Source: Kitasatospora albolonga (lineage in GTDB: Bacteria; Actinomycetota; Actinomycetes; Streptomycetales; Streptomycetaceae). From it: 64,000 bases of DNA. The first letter of the stretch is position 1, and each line of letters opens with the position of its first letter. The position numbers were made by a program, and so were the translations under genes. The DNA lies in contig CP020563.1 in the NCBI GenBank assembly GCA_002082585.1, positions 3,218,001-3,282,000 of the forward strand, read 5' to 3'. The notes beneath the pieces are model-generated. The model worked only from the letters and a program-made list of their open reading frames with translations. It was not told the DNA's origin and did no database searches. Below, piece after piece: positions 47,016 to 55,452 of the stretch.

Positions 47016-48992
47016 TTGACGTCCGCGCCACCGCTCTCCCCGCTCACCACCAGCGAGGCCCTCCCGCTCGACGGCCACCTGGTGCATCTGCCGCCCGCCC
47101 CGCCCGCCGGCCTCGCCACCGCGACCGAGGTCGTCCGCGACCACCTCACACGGCTCGGCGCCCGGTTCGGCCCCAGCTCGCGGTCCTGGCACGGGAGCAC
47201 GGCCGCGGCGCGGGACCCGTACACCCCCACCGGACCCGGCACCGGCCACCCGTACACCCCCACCGGCCCCGAAACCGTCATCGGCCTCAGCGGCCCGCAC
47301 CACCCCCCGGGCACGGAGCTGACCCTGCGCGGCTGGCCCGCCGGGGACCCTGCCCCCTTCGACGAGACCACCGCCCAGGCCGCGACCGGCCTCATGGCCC
47401 TCCACGGCCGCGCCAACGGCGGCCCCCGCCCGCTCGGCACCGACTTCCTCTCCACCCTCGCCGGGGTCGCCGCCACCCAGGCCCTCCTGGCCGCCGCCCT
47501 CTCCGGGCTGCGCGGCACCCCGGTCCGCACCGCGCGGGTCAGCGTGACGGAGGCGGCCCTCTTCTCGCTGAGCCCGTACGTGGCCGCCGCGACCGCCGGG
47601 GACGAGCCGGAGGAGGTCCCCAGCCCGCCCTACCGCCGCGCCGCCCGGCCCCCGTTCCGCTCGGCGGACGGGGTGCGGTTCGAGGTGGAGGCGCTGGAGG
47701 TCCAGCCCTGGCGCGACTTCTGGAAGGCGACCGGCGCCCCCGCCAAGGACATCGCGAACAGCTGGCGCGCCTTCGCCGCCCGGCACGCCCGCGCGGCCTC
47801 CCCACTGATCACGACGCTCGCCCAGTGCGCGGCCCGCCACTCCTACGCCGAGCTCCGCCTGATCGCCGAGCGCACCGGGATGGGCCTCTGCGCCCTGCGC
47901 ACGCTCGCGGACCGGCGGGCCGACAGCGACGTACGGTACGACGACGACCCCTGGGAGCTGCGCGAGCTCCCCCGGGACGACGGCCTGCCGGACATCCCCC
48001 ACCGGGGCACCCGCCACCCCTCCCTCCTCCCGCTCCCCCTCACCGGCCTCACCGTCGTCGAGTCCACCCGGCAGCTCCAGGGCCCCCTGGCCACCGCCGT
48101 GCTGCGGGCGCTCGGGGCACGCGTCATCCGGATCGAGCAGCCGGGCGGCGACCCCTCGCGCGGGGCGGCGCCCCTGGTGGACGGGGTCTCGGCCCGGTTC
48201 ACGGCGCTCAACGCGGGCAAGGAGGTCCGGCACATCGACGTCCGTACGGCGGCGGGGCGCCGCGCGGTCGCCGAGACCGTGGCGGAGGCGGACGTCTTCC
48301 TGCACACCTGGGCCCCGGGCGAGGCGGCCCGGCTCCGCCTGGACGAGGAGGACCTCGCCCGCGCCCGCCCCGGGCTGATCTACGCCTGGGCCTCCGCCTG
48401 GGACCGCGCCCCCGGCGCACCCCGCCCGCCGGGGACCGACCCGATGGTCCAGGCGTGGTCGGGCGTGGCCGACACCGTACGGACCCCGGACGGCAGCCCG
48501 GCCCCCTCCCTGGTGGCCCTGCTCGACGTGCTGGGCGGCCAGATCGCGGCCGAGGGCATCCTGGCGGCGCTGCTGGCCCGTGAGTCAGGAGCGGCCACCG
48601 GGCGGCTCCGCGTCGACACCTCTCTGCTCGGGGCCTCCCGGGTCCTGCTGCGGCCCCAGCTGCGCGGCCTGGACGAGCTCCCGGCGACCACCCCGCCGCC
48701 GACGGCCGGTTTCGTCGCCCCGACCGCCGACGGCCTGATCGCGGTCGGCGCGGCGCCGGAGACGGCCCTCGCCGCGACCGGCGACCCGCTGCCGCACCGG
48801 ACCACGAAGAACGCGCCCGCGCAGTTCACCACCGCCCCCTCCGCCACCTGGCTGAAGCGGCTGACCGCGGCGGGAATCCCCGCCCGCGAGGTGGTCACCG
48901 ACCTCGCCGATCTCCCCCAAGCCCCTTCCCTCGCCCCGTACTTCACCCATGACGGCTGCGCCCGGCCCACACCTCCCTGGAGTTTCTCGTGA
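47016..48992 (+). CDS. CoA-transferase (CaiB/BaiF, family III), iron-box controlled
   Basis: A 658-aa protein from TTG 47016 with GGAGGA five bases before it. It has two CaiB/BaiF-type halves: residues ~120-290 (TGLMALHGRANGG, STLAGVAATQALLAAALSGL) and ~340-650, the better-conserved one (GLTVVESTRQLQGPLATAVL, GARVIRIEQPGGDPSRG, NAGKEVRHIDVRT, LLDVLGGQIAAEGILAALLA). Family III enzymes move CoA between carboxylic acids using a catalytic Asp. At the usual first-half position here (ARFTALNAGKE) the Asp is not evident, so activity needs checking. Two PYTPTGP repeats lie near residue 70. It is coupled (GTGA) to the flavoprotein gene. Confidence 0.85.
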   Translation: MTSAPPLSPLTTSEALPLDGHLVHLPPAPPAGLATATEVVRDHLTRLGARFGPSSRSWHGSTAAARDPYTPTGPGTGHPYTPTGPETVIGLSGPHHPPGTELTLRGWPAGDPAPFDETTAQAATGLMALHGRANGGPRPLGTDFLSTLAGVAATQALLAAALSGLRGTPVRTARVSVTEAALFSLSPYVAAATAGDEPEEVPSPPYRRAARPPFRSADGVRFEVEALEVQPWRDFWKATGAPAKDIANSWRAFAARHARAASPLITTLAQCAARHSYAELRLIAERTGMGLCALRTLADRRADSDVRYDDDPWELRELPRDDGLPDIPHRGTRHPSLLPLPLTGLTVVESTRQLQGPLATAVLRALGARVIRIEQPGGDPSRGAAPLVDGVSARFTALNAGKEVRHIDVRTAAGRRAVAETVAEADVFLHTWAPGEAARLRLDEEDLARARPGLIYAWASAWDRAPGAPRPPGTDPMVQAWSGVADTVRTPDGSPAPSLVALLDVLGGQIAAEGILAALLARESGAATGRLRVDTSLLGASRVLLRPQLRGLDELPATTPPPTAGFVAPTADGLIAVGAAPETALAATGDPLPHRTTKNAPAQFTTAPSATWLKRLTAAGIPAREVVTDLADLPQAPSLAPYFTHDGCARPTPPWSFS

Positions 48993-50173
48993 GCGTCGCC
49001 ACCACCGCCGTGAACGCCACCGCCTGGGTACCGGCCACCCCCGGGAGCCCCGCACCCGGCCCGCTCCGGGCCCACTTCCCCGCCCACTCCCACGACGAGG
49101 CGGTGGCCGCCGCGCGGGCGCTGGTGCCCCGGCTCCGGGCGTACGCGGCCGAGGCCGACCGGCAGCGCGTCCTGTCGGCCGAGGCCGTGCAACTCCTCGA
49201 CACGGCCCGCCTCTTCGATGTCCTGACCCCGCGCGTCTGGGGCGGCAGCGGCCTCGGCTTCGCCACCGCCCTCCTGACCGCGGAGGAGCTCTCCCGGGGC
49301 TGCGCGTCGGCGGGCTGGCTGTGCGCGGTCATGGGCGGCACCACCTGGACGGTCGCCCAACTCCCCCCGGAAGCACGCCGGGAGGTCTTCGCCGCGCCCT
49401 CCACCCGGGTCGCCCTGCAACTCCGCCTCAGCGGCCCGCCCGCCCAACGGGTGCCCGGCGGCTTTCTGTTGCGCGGGATGTGGGGCCGCTTCTGCTCCGG
49501 CATCGACCACGCCCAGTGGATCGTCGCCGGGGTGAACGCCCCGCCCGCCCCCGGCGCCGAACCGGAACCGCACGTCATGCTCCTCCCACAGGAGCGGACC
49601 GTGGGCATCGACGACTGGCACACGAGCGGTCTGCGCGGTACGGGCAGCCGCTCGTTCACCGTCCCCGAACTCCGCGTCCCCGCACACCGCGTGCTCCCGC
49701 TGAGCGCCCTGAACCCGCTGGTCCCCGCGCCGTACGGCCGCCCGAGGACGGCCGCGTACCGGATGGCACCCGACGCCGTCGGCACGGTGGCGTTCGCGGG
49801 CGTCCTCCTCGGCACGGCACGGGCGGCCCTGGACGCCTACGCGGGCCCGGCCCGGGACGGGCGCGGCTCCGGGCTCGACGCCACCGCGCTCACCGCCACC
49901 GTCGACACCGCACGCGCGCTGCTCCTCGCCGATCTGGAGATGCTCGCCGCCTCCGGCACCCCCGGCGGCACCCCGGAGGAGCGGGCCCGGATGCGCCGGA
50001 CCATCGCGTACGCGGGGACGCGGTGCCGCGAGGTCGTCAACACGGTGTACGAGGCGTCCGGTTCGGCCGTGATCTACGACGACTCCCCGGTCCAGCGCAT
50101 CTGGCGCGACGCCAACACCGCCGCCCAGCACCCCGCGTTCGACCTCCGCCGCTGGGGGCAGTCCCCCTCCTGA
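48989..50173 (+). CDS. Acyl-CoA dehydrogenase-fold flavoprotein (possible group D monooxygenase)
   Basis: A 394-aa flavoprotein overlapping the CoA-transferase stop by 4 bp (GTGA, 48989-48992). The acyl-CoA dehydrogenase fold is visible: EAVQLLDTARLFDVLTPRVW, GCASAGWLCAVMGGTTWTVA, FLLRGMWGRFCSGIDHAQWI, and a closing VQRIWRDANTAAQHPAFDLR. The ending and the missing catalytic glutamate context fit FADH2-dependent hydroxylases (HsaA/DszC/HpaB-like) as well as dehydrogenases. These need a flavin reductase, not present nearby. With the iron box it probably acts in making or modifying an iron-related metabolite; this is inference. Confidence 0.83.
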   Translation: MSVATTAVNATAWVPATPGSPAPGPLRAHFPAHSHDEAVAAARALVPRLRAYAAEADRQRVLSAEAVQLLDTARLFDVLTPRVWGGSGLGFATALLTAEELSRGCASAGWLCAVMGGTTWTVAQLPPEARREVFAAPSTRVALQLRLSGPPAQRVPGGFLLRGMWGRFCSGIDHAQWIVAGVNAPPAPGAEPEPHVMLLPQERTVGIDDWHTSGLRGTGSRSFTVPELRVPAHRVLPLSALNPLVPAPYGRPRTAAYRMAPDAVGTVAFAGVLLGTARAALDAYAGPARDGRGSGLDATALTATVDTARALLLADLEMLAASGTPGGTPEERARMRRTIAYAGTRCREVVNTVYEASGSAVIYDDSPVQRIWRDANTAAQHPAFDLRRWGQSPS

Positions 50174-50177
50174 GACG

Positions 50178-50212
50178 GGGTCCGGCCGCTGCCACGGACA
50201 GCGGCCGGACCC
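50178..50212. terminator. Terminator between the flavoprotein and HTH genes
   Basis: Perfect 14-bp arms GGGTCCGGCCGCTG (50178-50191) and CAGCGGCCGGACCC (50199-50212), 7-nt loop, between convergent genes. Confidence 0.88.
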
Positions 50213-50235
50213 TCCTCAGCCTCTGCGGGAACGGC

Positions 50236-51651
50236 TCAACCCGCTTGGTACGGCTCCCACTTCACCTCGTCGTTGCCGTACGCGTACGCGGGCCGCCCCC
50301 GCATCCCGCTCGTCCGGAACGGCTTCCCGTGGTCGTCGATCCGCAGCATCCCCTCACGCCCGCCGCTGCTCCACTTCAGCTCCAGGTACCAGGTCACGTC
50401 GTACCCGGCGGCCTTCATGTCGAGGTTGAGGACCTCCACGTCCTCGGAGGACACCTTGAACGGGAAGGGCCGAGCGGGAAGCGTACGGTCGCCCTGCGTC
50501 CCCGGTACGGGAGTGATGACCGGGTGCCCCGTGTCGAGGTCGGAGGCGAAGGTCTGCGGCACGATGCTGCTGCCGCAGCCGTTGCCCATCAGGTACGCCG
50601 ACCAGGGCGGCGGCGACTTCCGGGACACCACCCGCACGTACAGGCCCTTCAGGACGACCGCCTCACGCACGGTGCCCTGCACGGTCAGCTGGAGCAGCGT
50701 GTTCCCGCCCTCCACCCCGCCGTACTTCCGCGCCCAGCCACGCCGGTCCTGCGGCGGGGGCGGCGGATCGACGCCCTCCGGCCCCCGGTTCAGCAGGTAG
50801 AACTGCCCGCAAGGCTCCTCCCAGTTGTACGAGGAGAGGGTGACGGCCGGGGGTGCGCCGAGGCCCGTACCGGGGGCGGCGGACCCGTCGTCCTCCGGCG
50901 GTTCGTCGGCCGAGGGCTCGGCCGACGGTTCGCCGGAGGGTTCGTCTGCGGACTCGTCGGCGGACCCGGACGGGGAGGGGTCCCCGGAGGGAGCGGCGGA
51001 GTCCGGGGAGCCGGAGGGGCCGGGCGAGGTGGTGGCGGGCGGGAAGAAGGTGTCGTCGCCCGCCCGCTCGCCCCGCCCCGGAGCCGCCGCCCCGCCCTCC
51101 GCCCGCGCCCCGACGAGATCAGCGGCGACGACGGAGGTGGGGACGAGGAGGGCGGCAACCCCGGCGGCGGCGATGAGCACCCGCGTACGCCGGGAGAGCC
51201 GGGCCCACGGGGAGCGACCGCCGCCCACCGCGTCAGCGACCGGTACCTCGGCCGGTGCGACACCAGCGGCCGAGGACTCCGGAACAACAGGTTCCGGATC
51301 AGGGACAACAGGAGCAGAAGCAACAGCAGCAGGAGCCGGAACAGGAGCAGACGCGGGCGCAGGAGCCGGAGCGGGCGCCACCACCCCCGCCCCCGCCGGT
51401 CGCCGCCGGGCCGCGTCCGCCACGATCCACCGCCGGTGCAGCTCCACCAGCTCGTCGCCCGTCGCCCCGCACAGCCGGGCGAACCGCTCGACCGGGGCGT
51501 ACTCGTTGGGCACCGCGTCACCGTTGCAGTACCGGTGAAGGGTCGATGTGCTGACGTGCAGTCTCCCCGCGAGCACCCCGTAGCTGCGCCCCGAACGGCC
51601 CTTCAGTTCCTTGAGCAGGGCCGCGAAATGCTCGGCCTCCGGCGTAGCCAC
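50236..51651 (-). CDS. Membrane-anchored XRE-family regulator with extracytoplasmic domain
   Basis: A 471-aa protein. GTG 51651 has GGGAGGGAG eight bases upstream; ATG 51699 is an alternative with no good site. Residues 1-75 are an HTH (FAALLKELKGRSGRSYGVLA, GRLHVSTSTLHRYCNG). Then come an Ala/Pro-rich linker (85-145), one membrane helix (RVLIAAAGVAALLVPTSVVA, 157-180), a Ser/Pro/Glu linker, and a ~200-residue outer domain (PCGQFYLLNRGPEGVDPPPP, YVRVVSRKSPPP, YDVTWYLELKWSSGG). It may be a one-component transmembrane sensor regulating genes directly, probably including the divergent DUF4232 lipoprotein. Confidence 0.82.
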   Translation of the reverse strand: MATPEAEHFAALLKELKGRSGRSYGVLAGRLHVSTSTLHRYCNGDAVPNEYAPVERFARLCGATGDELVELHRRWIVADAARRRPAGAGVVAPAPAPAPASAPVPAPAAVASAPVVPDPEPVVPESSAAGVAPAEVPVADAVGGGRSPWARLSRRTRVLIAAAGVAALLVPTSVVAADLVGARAEGGAAAPGRGERAGDDTFFPPATTSPGPSGSPDSAAPSGDPSPSGSADESADEPSGEPSAEPSADEPPEDDGSAAPGTGLGAPPAVTLSSYNWEEPCGQFYLLNRGPEGVDPPPPPQDRRGWARKYGGVEGGNTLLQLTVQGTVREAVVLKGLYVRVVSRKSPPPWSAYLMGNGCGSSIVPQTFASDLDTGHPVITPVPGTQGDRTLPARPFPFKVSSEDVEVLNLDMKAAGYDVTWYLELKWSSGGREGMLRIDDHGKPFRTSGMRGRPAYAYGNDEVKWEPYQAG

Positions 51652-51843
51652 GAAGGCGCTCCCTCCCTCTTCCGTCCCGGAACGGCGTTCCAGGGACATC
51701 ACGTTCCCGCAGGTCACCGTATGCGTAGACGTTCCGGCGTCCCCAATGGTTGGCCGGGCGTTGCGGCCGGAATCCGTCACCCCGCAAGCTCGGACCAGAC
51801 CACGGAAACGACCGATCCACCGAACACGGGGAGTACCACCCTC

Positions 51844-52566
51844 ATGCGCACCAACCGCATCCGCACCACCGCGCTCGCCGCCACCGCACTCGTGGCCGCC
51901 CTCTCGCTGACCGCCTGCAACGGGAACGAGGGCACGAAGAGCGCCGGTTCGGCCCCGGCGGCCTCCACCGCCCCGGAGACGCCGGAGACGCCGGAGGCAT
52001 CGGAGAGCCCGGAGGCGTCGGAGGCCCCGGAGACCTCCGCGTCCCCGACCGAGGCCCCCTCCGGGAGCGCCGCCACGCCCGCCCCCGGCAACACCAACGG
52101 CACCGCCCAGAGCGCGAAGGGGACGGCGGCCAAGGACCCCGGCCCGGTCCGCACCGCCTGCACGACGGCGAACACCAAGGTGACGGTCACGAAGGTGACC
52201 CGCCCGATCAACCACCTGCTGCTCACGCTCAAGAACACCGGCTCCGGCCACTGCAACGCCTACTACGCGCCGCACCTCGGCTTCGACGGAGCGCAGTCCG
52301 TCTTCCCGATCCTGGAGGACAGCAAGCCGCAGGCCGTGACCACGCTCGCGCCCGGCGAGGAGGCGTACGCGGGCATCGGCCTCAGCGGCGAGCCGGGCCA
52401 GGGCAAGCCCCACCGGAGCAAGAACCTCACGGTGCACTTCGCCAAGAGCAACGGCTCGACCTACGACAAGCCCGCCACCCTGAAGCTCCCGTCCGAGACC
52501 TTCTGGGACGGCAACGGCTTCGTCACCTACTGGCTGTCGGACCGCGCGGACGCCCTGATGTACTGA
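51844..52566 (+). CDS. DUF4232 lipoprotein
   Basis: A 240-aa lipoprotein: signal with lipobox LSLTAC (Cys25), a Thr/Pro/Glu/Ser repeat linker (ETPETPEASESPEASEAPET), then the DUF4232 domain (ACTTANTKVTVTKV, HLLLTLKNTGSGHCNAYYAP, LAPGEEAYAGIGLSGEPG) ending TYWLSDRADALMY. DUF4232 proteins are surface-exposed beta-rich domains of unknown role in actinobacteria. It is divergent from the membrane-anchored XRE regulator, with a 192-bp intergenic region, so control by it is plausible. Confidence 0.88.
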   Translation: MRTNRIRTTALAATALVAALSLTACNGNEGTKSAGSAPAASTAPETPETPEASESPEASEAPETSASPTEAPSGSAATPAPGNTNGTAQSAKGTAAKDPGPVRTACTTANTKVTVTKVTRPINHLLLTLKNTGSGHCNAYYAPHLGFDGAQSVFPILEDSKPQAVTTLAPGEEAYAGIGLSGEPGQGKPHRSKNLTVHFAKSNGSTYDKPATLKLPSETFWDGNGFVTYWLSDRADALMY

Positions 52567-52686
52567 CCACTGAAACCCCAAGCAAAAGCCAGAGCTTGAT
52601 GGCCTGTCACCCCGTGCCCGCCCGTACATATTTCTTGTACGGGCGTGGCGTGCGTGAAGTGCCTTCCGGGGTGGGAGTGGGACCGT

Positions 52687-53511
52687 ATGCACCCCAGAAA
52701 GCGACCGCGCAAGAACGCGACGGCGATGAAGCTCGTGGGCCAGTTGGTTGCCCTCTTCCGTGTCGAGGCGGGCCTCACGCAGGCCCAACTGGCCGAGATC
52801 GCAGGCGTACAGGAGGACACGATCGCCTCCATCGAGCAGGGCAGACGCTCGCTGCTCCCGGATCTCGCGGCGATCCTGGACAAGCACTTCAAGACGAAGG
52901 GCGTCCTGGCGACGGCGGTCGACAACCTGCCGGATCTCGACCTGATCCCGCTCTGGGCCGAGCAGTACATCACGATGGAGAACGAGGCGCTGACGCTGTC
53001 CTGGTACGACAACCAGGTCATCCCGGGGCTGCTCCAGACGAAGGCGTACGCGGAAGCGGTGTTCAGCAACAAGATCCCGGTCTACAGCCCGGAGGAGATC
53101 GAGACGCAGACGGCGACGCGTCTGCAACGCCAGGAGATCCTGCACCGGAGCAAACCGCCCACGCTCAGCATGGTGATCTGGGAACCGGTCCTGATGATGA
53201 AACTGACCTCGGACGAGGACCACCGGGAACAGCTCCGCCACCTGTACGAAATGGCCCAACTCCCGGGCGTCTGCCTTCAGGTGCTCCCGCTCGACAGCAG
53301 GGTGCACGCGAGTCTCGCCGGCCCCTTCACCCTCCTGGAAACACCCGACCACCAGTACGCCGCCTACACCGAAACCCAACGCGGCAGCCAGCTGATCTCC
53401 GACCCGAATGAGATCAGCATCCTGGCCCAGAAATATGCGATGCTGCGAGCCCAGGCGCTCACCCCTCTTGAGACCCTGCGCCTGCTGGCCCGTTTACTGG
53501 GAGAGACATGA
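52687..53511 (+). CDS. XRE-family regulator with DUF5753 domain (TTA-containing)
   Basis: A 274-aa regulator: an N-terminal HTH (GQLVALFRVEAGLTQAQLAE, IAGVQEDTIASIEQGRRSLL) and a C-terminal DUF5753 domain (DNQVIPGLLQTKAYAEAVFS, RLQRQEILHR, SMVIWEPVLMM, LPLDSRVHASLAGPFTLLE). These proteins pair with DUF397 partners in Streptomyces. ATG 52687 has GGGA upstream. The fifth codon from the stop is TTA (53494-53496), making it a candidate bldA-dependent gene. Its ATGA overlap (53508-53511) couples it to the DUF397 gene. Confidence 0.9.
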   Translation: MHPRKRPRKNATAMKLVGQLVALFRVEAGLTQAQLAEIAGVQEDTIASIEQGRRSLLPDLAAILDKHFKTKGVLATAVDNLPDLDLIPLWAEQYITMENEALTLSWYDNQVIPGLLQTKAYAEAVFSNKIPVYSPEEIETQTATRLQRQEILHRSKPPTLSMVIWEPVLMMKLTSDEDHREQLRHLYEMAQLPGVCLQVLPLDSRVHASLAGPFTLLETPDHQYAAYTETQRGSQLISDPNEISILAQKYAMLRAQALTPLETLRLLARLLGET

Positions 53512-53813
53512 GCACCGCACTGAACTGGTTCAAGTCGAGCTACAGCAGCGACGAAGGGGGTCAATGCCTGGAAGTCGCCTACGACTGGCGGAAGTCGAGT
53601 TACAGCGGTAGCGAGGGCGGGCAGTGCCTCGAAGTCGCCTACAACTGGCAGAAGTCGAGCCACAGCTCCGACGAGGGCGGGGCCTGCGTAGAGATCGCCG
53701 CGCACCCCGCCGCCGTCCACATCCGCGACTCCAAGGACATCGAGGGTCCGACGTTCAGCGTCACGCCCGCCGCTTGGACCACGTTCGCCGCGTACGCCGG
53801 TACGGCCAACTAG
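53508..53813 (+). CDS. DUF397 protein with a three-copy internal repeat
   Basis: A 101-aa partner of the XRE regulator. DUF397 proteins normally have one W-x-K-S-S-x-S motif block. Here it occurs three times with an exact 20-residue period: WFKSSYSSDEGGQCLEVAY (7-25), WRKSSYSGSEGGQCLEVAY (27-45) and WQKSSHSSDEGGACVEIA (47-64). The normal C-terminal half (HIRDSKDIEGPTFSVTPAAW) follows. The stop TAG shares CTAG with the stop of the convergent propeller gene. Confidence 0.92.
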   Translation: MSTALNWFKSSYSSDEGGQCLEVAYDWRKSSYSGSEGGQCLEVAYNWQKSSHSSDEGGACVEIAAHPAAVHIRDSKDIEGPTFSVTPAAWTTFAAYAGTAN

Positions 53814-55426
53814 TCGTTCTCGTACGGCCGTACGGAGCACTCCAGAACGCGACCGTCAACGGTCCCGATCAGCACGTGCCCCTGGGGCGCCACCGCGAGG
53901 GACAGTGCGGCGGTCGGTGCCCCGTCGACCTCCAGCTCGGTGTGCCAGCGCACCGAGCCGGTGTCGGCGTCCAGGCCCGTCAGGGTGCCGGAGTTGCAGG
54001 CCACGAAGACCGTGTCACCGTCGGCGTCCAGGGCGGTGGCGGGGTGATCGGTGCGGTGCTGCCACCGCACCGCACCGTCCGGTGACCGCCGTACGACGTA
54101 GGCGCCACCGGGCTGGAGCCCCTGCCCGTGGTGGACGGTCCCGGCGTGGACCAGGGACCGTCCGATGTCGACCGCGGGCCCCCCGAAATGGTGCTCCCCG
54201 GGCACCCAGGCATGAGGGAAGAGCCGCCGCAGCGTCCCGTCGGTGCCCACGGCGGTCACCCACTTGTCCCGGTGCGACGCCTCCGGGTCCATGCCCACCA
54301 GAACGTAGGGACCGTCGGCGCGACGGACCGCGAACGGGTGATTGAACGCGTCGAAGGCCCCGACCTCCGCACCGGTCTCCCCGCTGCCGAGGTCGAACAT
54401 CATCAGCCGTTCGGGGCGACCGCGGCGGCCGGCCAGCGGCCTCAGGACCACCCTCCGGCCCCCGGCGACGAGAACCGCGAACACCCCCGGGCTCAGCGTC
54501 TCCAGCACCTCCCCCGTATCGACGGAGATCCGGGCCGTCCGGGGCCCGGACGTCTCCCGGCCGCCTCCGGTCCCCCTGCGGAGATCGCGGCGTTCGGCGT
54601 TGGCCCAGACCGATGTTCCGTCGGCCCCCGGAACCAGCTGGCGACCGCCCTCCTCGTCCTCGACGGCCCACGCCCGTTCCCCCGACGGCAGCCAGCACTC
54701 CGCCAGAACCCCGTCCAGAGCGGCCAGCACCCGGCCGTCGTCCGTCCCTTCGACCGCCCACACCCTCCGGCGTACGGCCCACCGCTGCCCGTCCGAGGCC
54801 GCGAGCCGCGTGAGGAGCCGCCGGGCCTCCGCCCCGCGCTCCGGCGGGAGGAAGGGCTCCGCCGGGGCGGCCAGTTCCTCGGGACCGACCGTTTCCGGCC
54901 CGACCGCGCCCCAGTCCGCACGCGTGACGACGACGGCATGACCCTGTTCATGTGCGCGCGGGTTGTTCCAGTCGTCGCACGGCGCGAGGACCAGGCCCAG
55001 CTCGGTCGCGCTGCGCCACTCCACGTCGTGCACCTGCCGTGGGTACCGCAGGGCGGAGACCACATCGCCGGTGTCCAGGCGGATCAGCAGCAGTTCGCCC
55101 TCGAACGAGTAGCCGCCGTCGTAGCTCCCGGTGCCGACGGCCAGCAGGGGGAGGCCGGGGTGAAAGGCGAGGGACCGTACGGGGTACCGGGACCGCACCA
55201 GGTTCCGGCACCGCAGGCCGTCCTGCTCGTAGATCCCGATCCGGTGTCCCGTCCACCCGGATTCCGCGGCCGCGCCGCCGCTCCACTGGACCGGCCCGAG
55301 GTCCCCGCCCACGGCAACCCTCCGCGCACGCTCGTCGACGACGGCCGACGCCGGTTCTCCGATCTCGGCGAACGGCCCGCCGCCGAACACGCGCCGGACG
55401 ACGGGGACACGGGTCGTACGGGTCAT
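53810..55426 (-). CDS. Beta-propeller (PQQ/WD-like repeat) protein
   Basis: A 538-aa protein, no signal peptide, GGGAGGG upstream of ATG 55426. It has several propeller-blade-like repeats: HRIGIYEQDGLRCRNLVRSR, YPVRSLAFHPGLPLLAVGTG, GELLLIRLDTGDVVSALRYP, VWAVEGTDDGRVLAALDGVL, VFVACNSGTLTGLDADTGSV. The final blades resemble PQQ-type repeats (TGSVRWHTELEVDG). Such cytoplasmic propellers usually serve as protein interaction platforms. No linked enzyme suggests a role. Confidence 0.82.
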   Translation of the reverse strand: MTRTTRVPVVRRVFGGGPFAEIGEPASAVVDERARRVAVGGDLGPVQWSGGAAAESGWTGHRIGIYEQDGLRCRNLVRSRYPVRSLAFHPGLPLLAVGTGSYDGGYSFEGELLLIRLDTGDVVSALRYPRQVHDVEWRSATELGLVLAPCDDWNNPRAHEQGHAVVVTRADWGAVGPETVGPEELAAPAEPFLPPERGAEARRLLTRLAASDGQRWAVRRRVWAVEGTDDGRVLAALDGVLAECWLPSGERAWAVEDEEGGRQLVPGADGTSVWANAERRDLRRGTGGGRETSGPRTARISVDTGEVLETLSPGVFAVLVAGGRRVVLRPLAGRRGRPERLMMFDLGSGETGAEVGAFDAFNHPFAVRRADGPYVLVGMDPEASHRDKWVTAVGTDGTLRRLFPHAWVPGEHHFGGPAVDIGRSLVHAGTVHHGQGLQPGGAYVVRRSPDGAVRWQHRTDHPATALDADGDTVFVACNSGTLTGLDADTGSVRWHTELEVDGAPTAALSLAVAPQGHVLIGTVDGRVLECSVRPYEND

Positions 55427-55452
55427 ACAGGGTCCCTCCCAGGGGCAGCGGC

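Noticed and set aside
48949..51843. Plus-strand open frame running from the flavoprotein gene through the HTH gene into the DUF4232 gene
   Set aside because: Only its last ~240 codons (51844 onward) are the lipoprotein. The rest is another frame of the flavoprotein gene or antisense to the HTH gene, with low-complexity translation.
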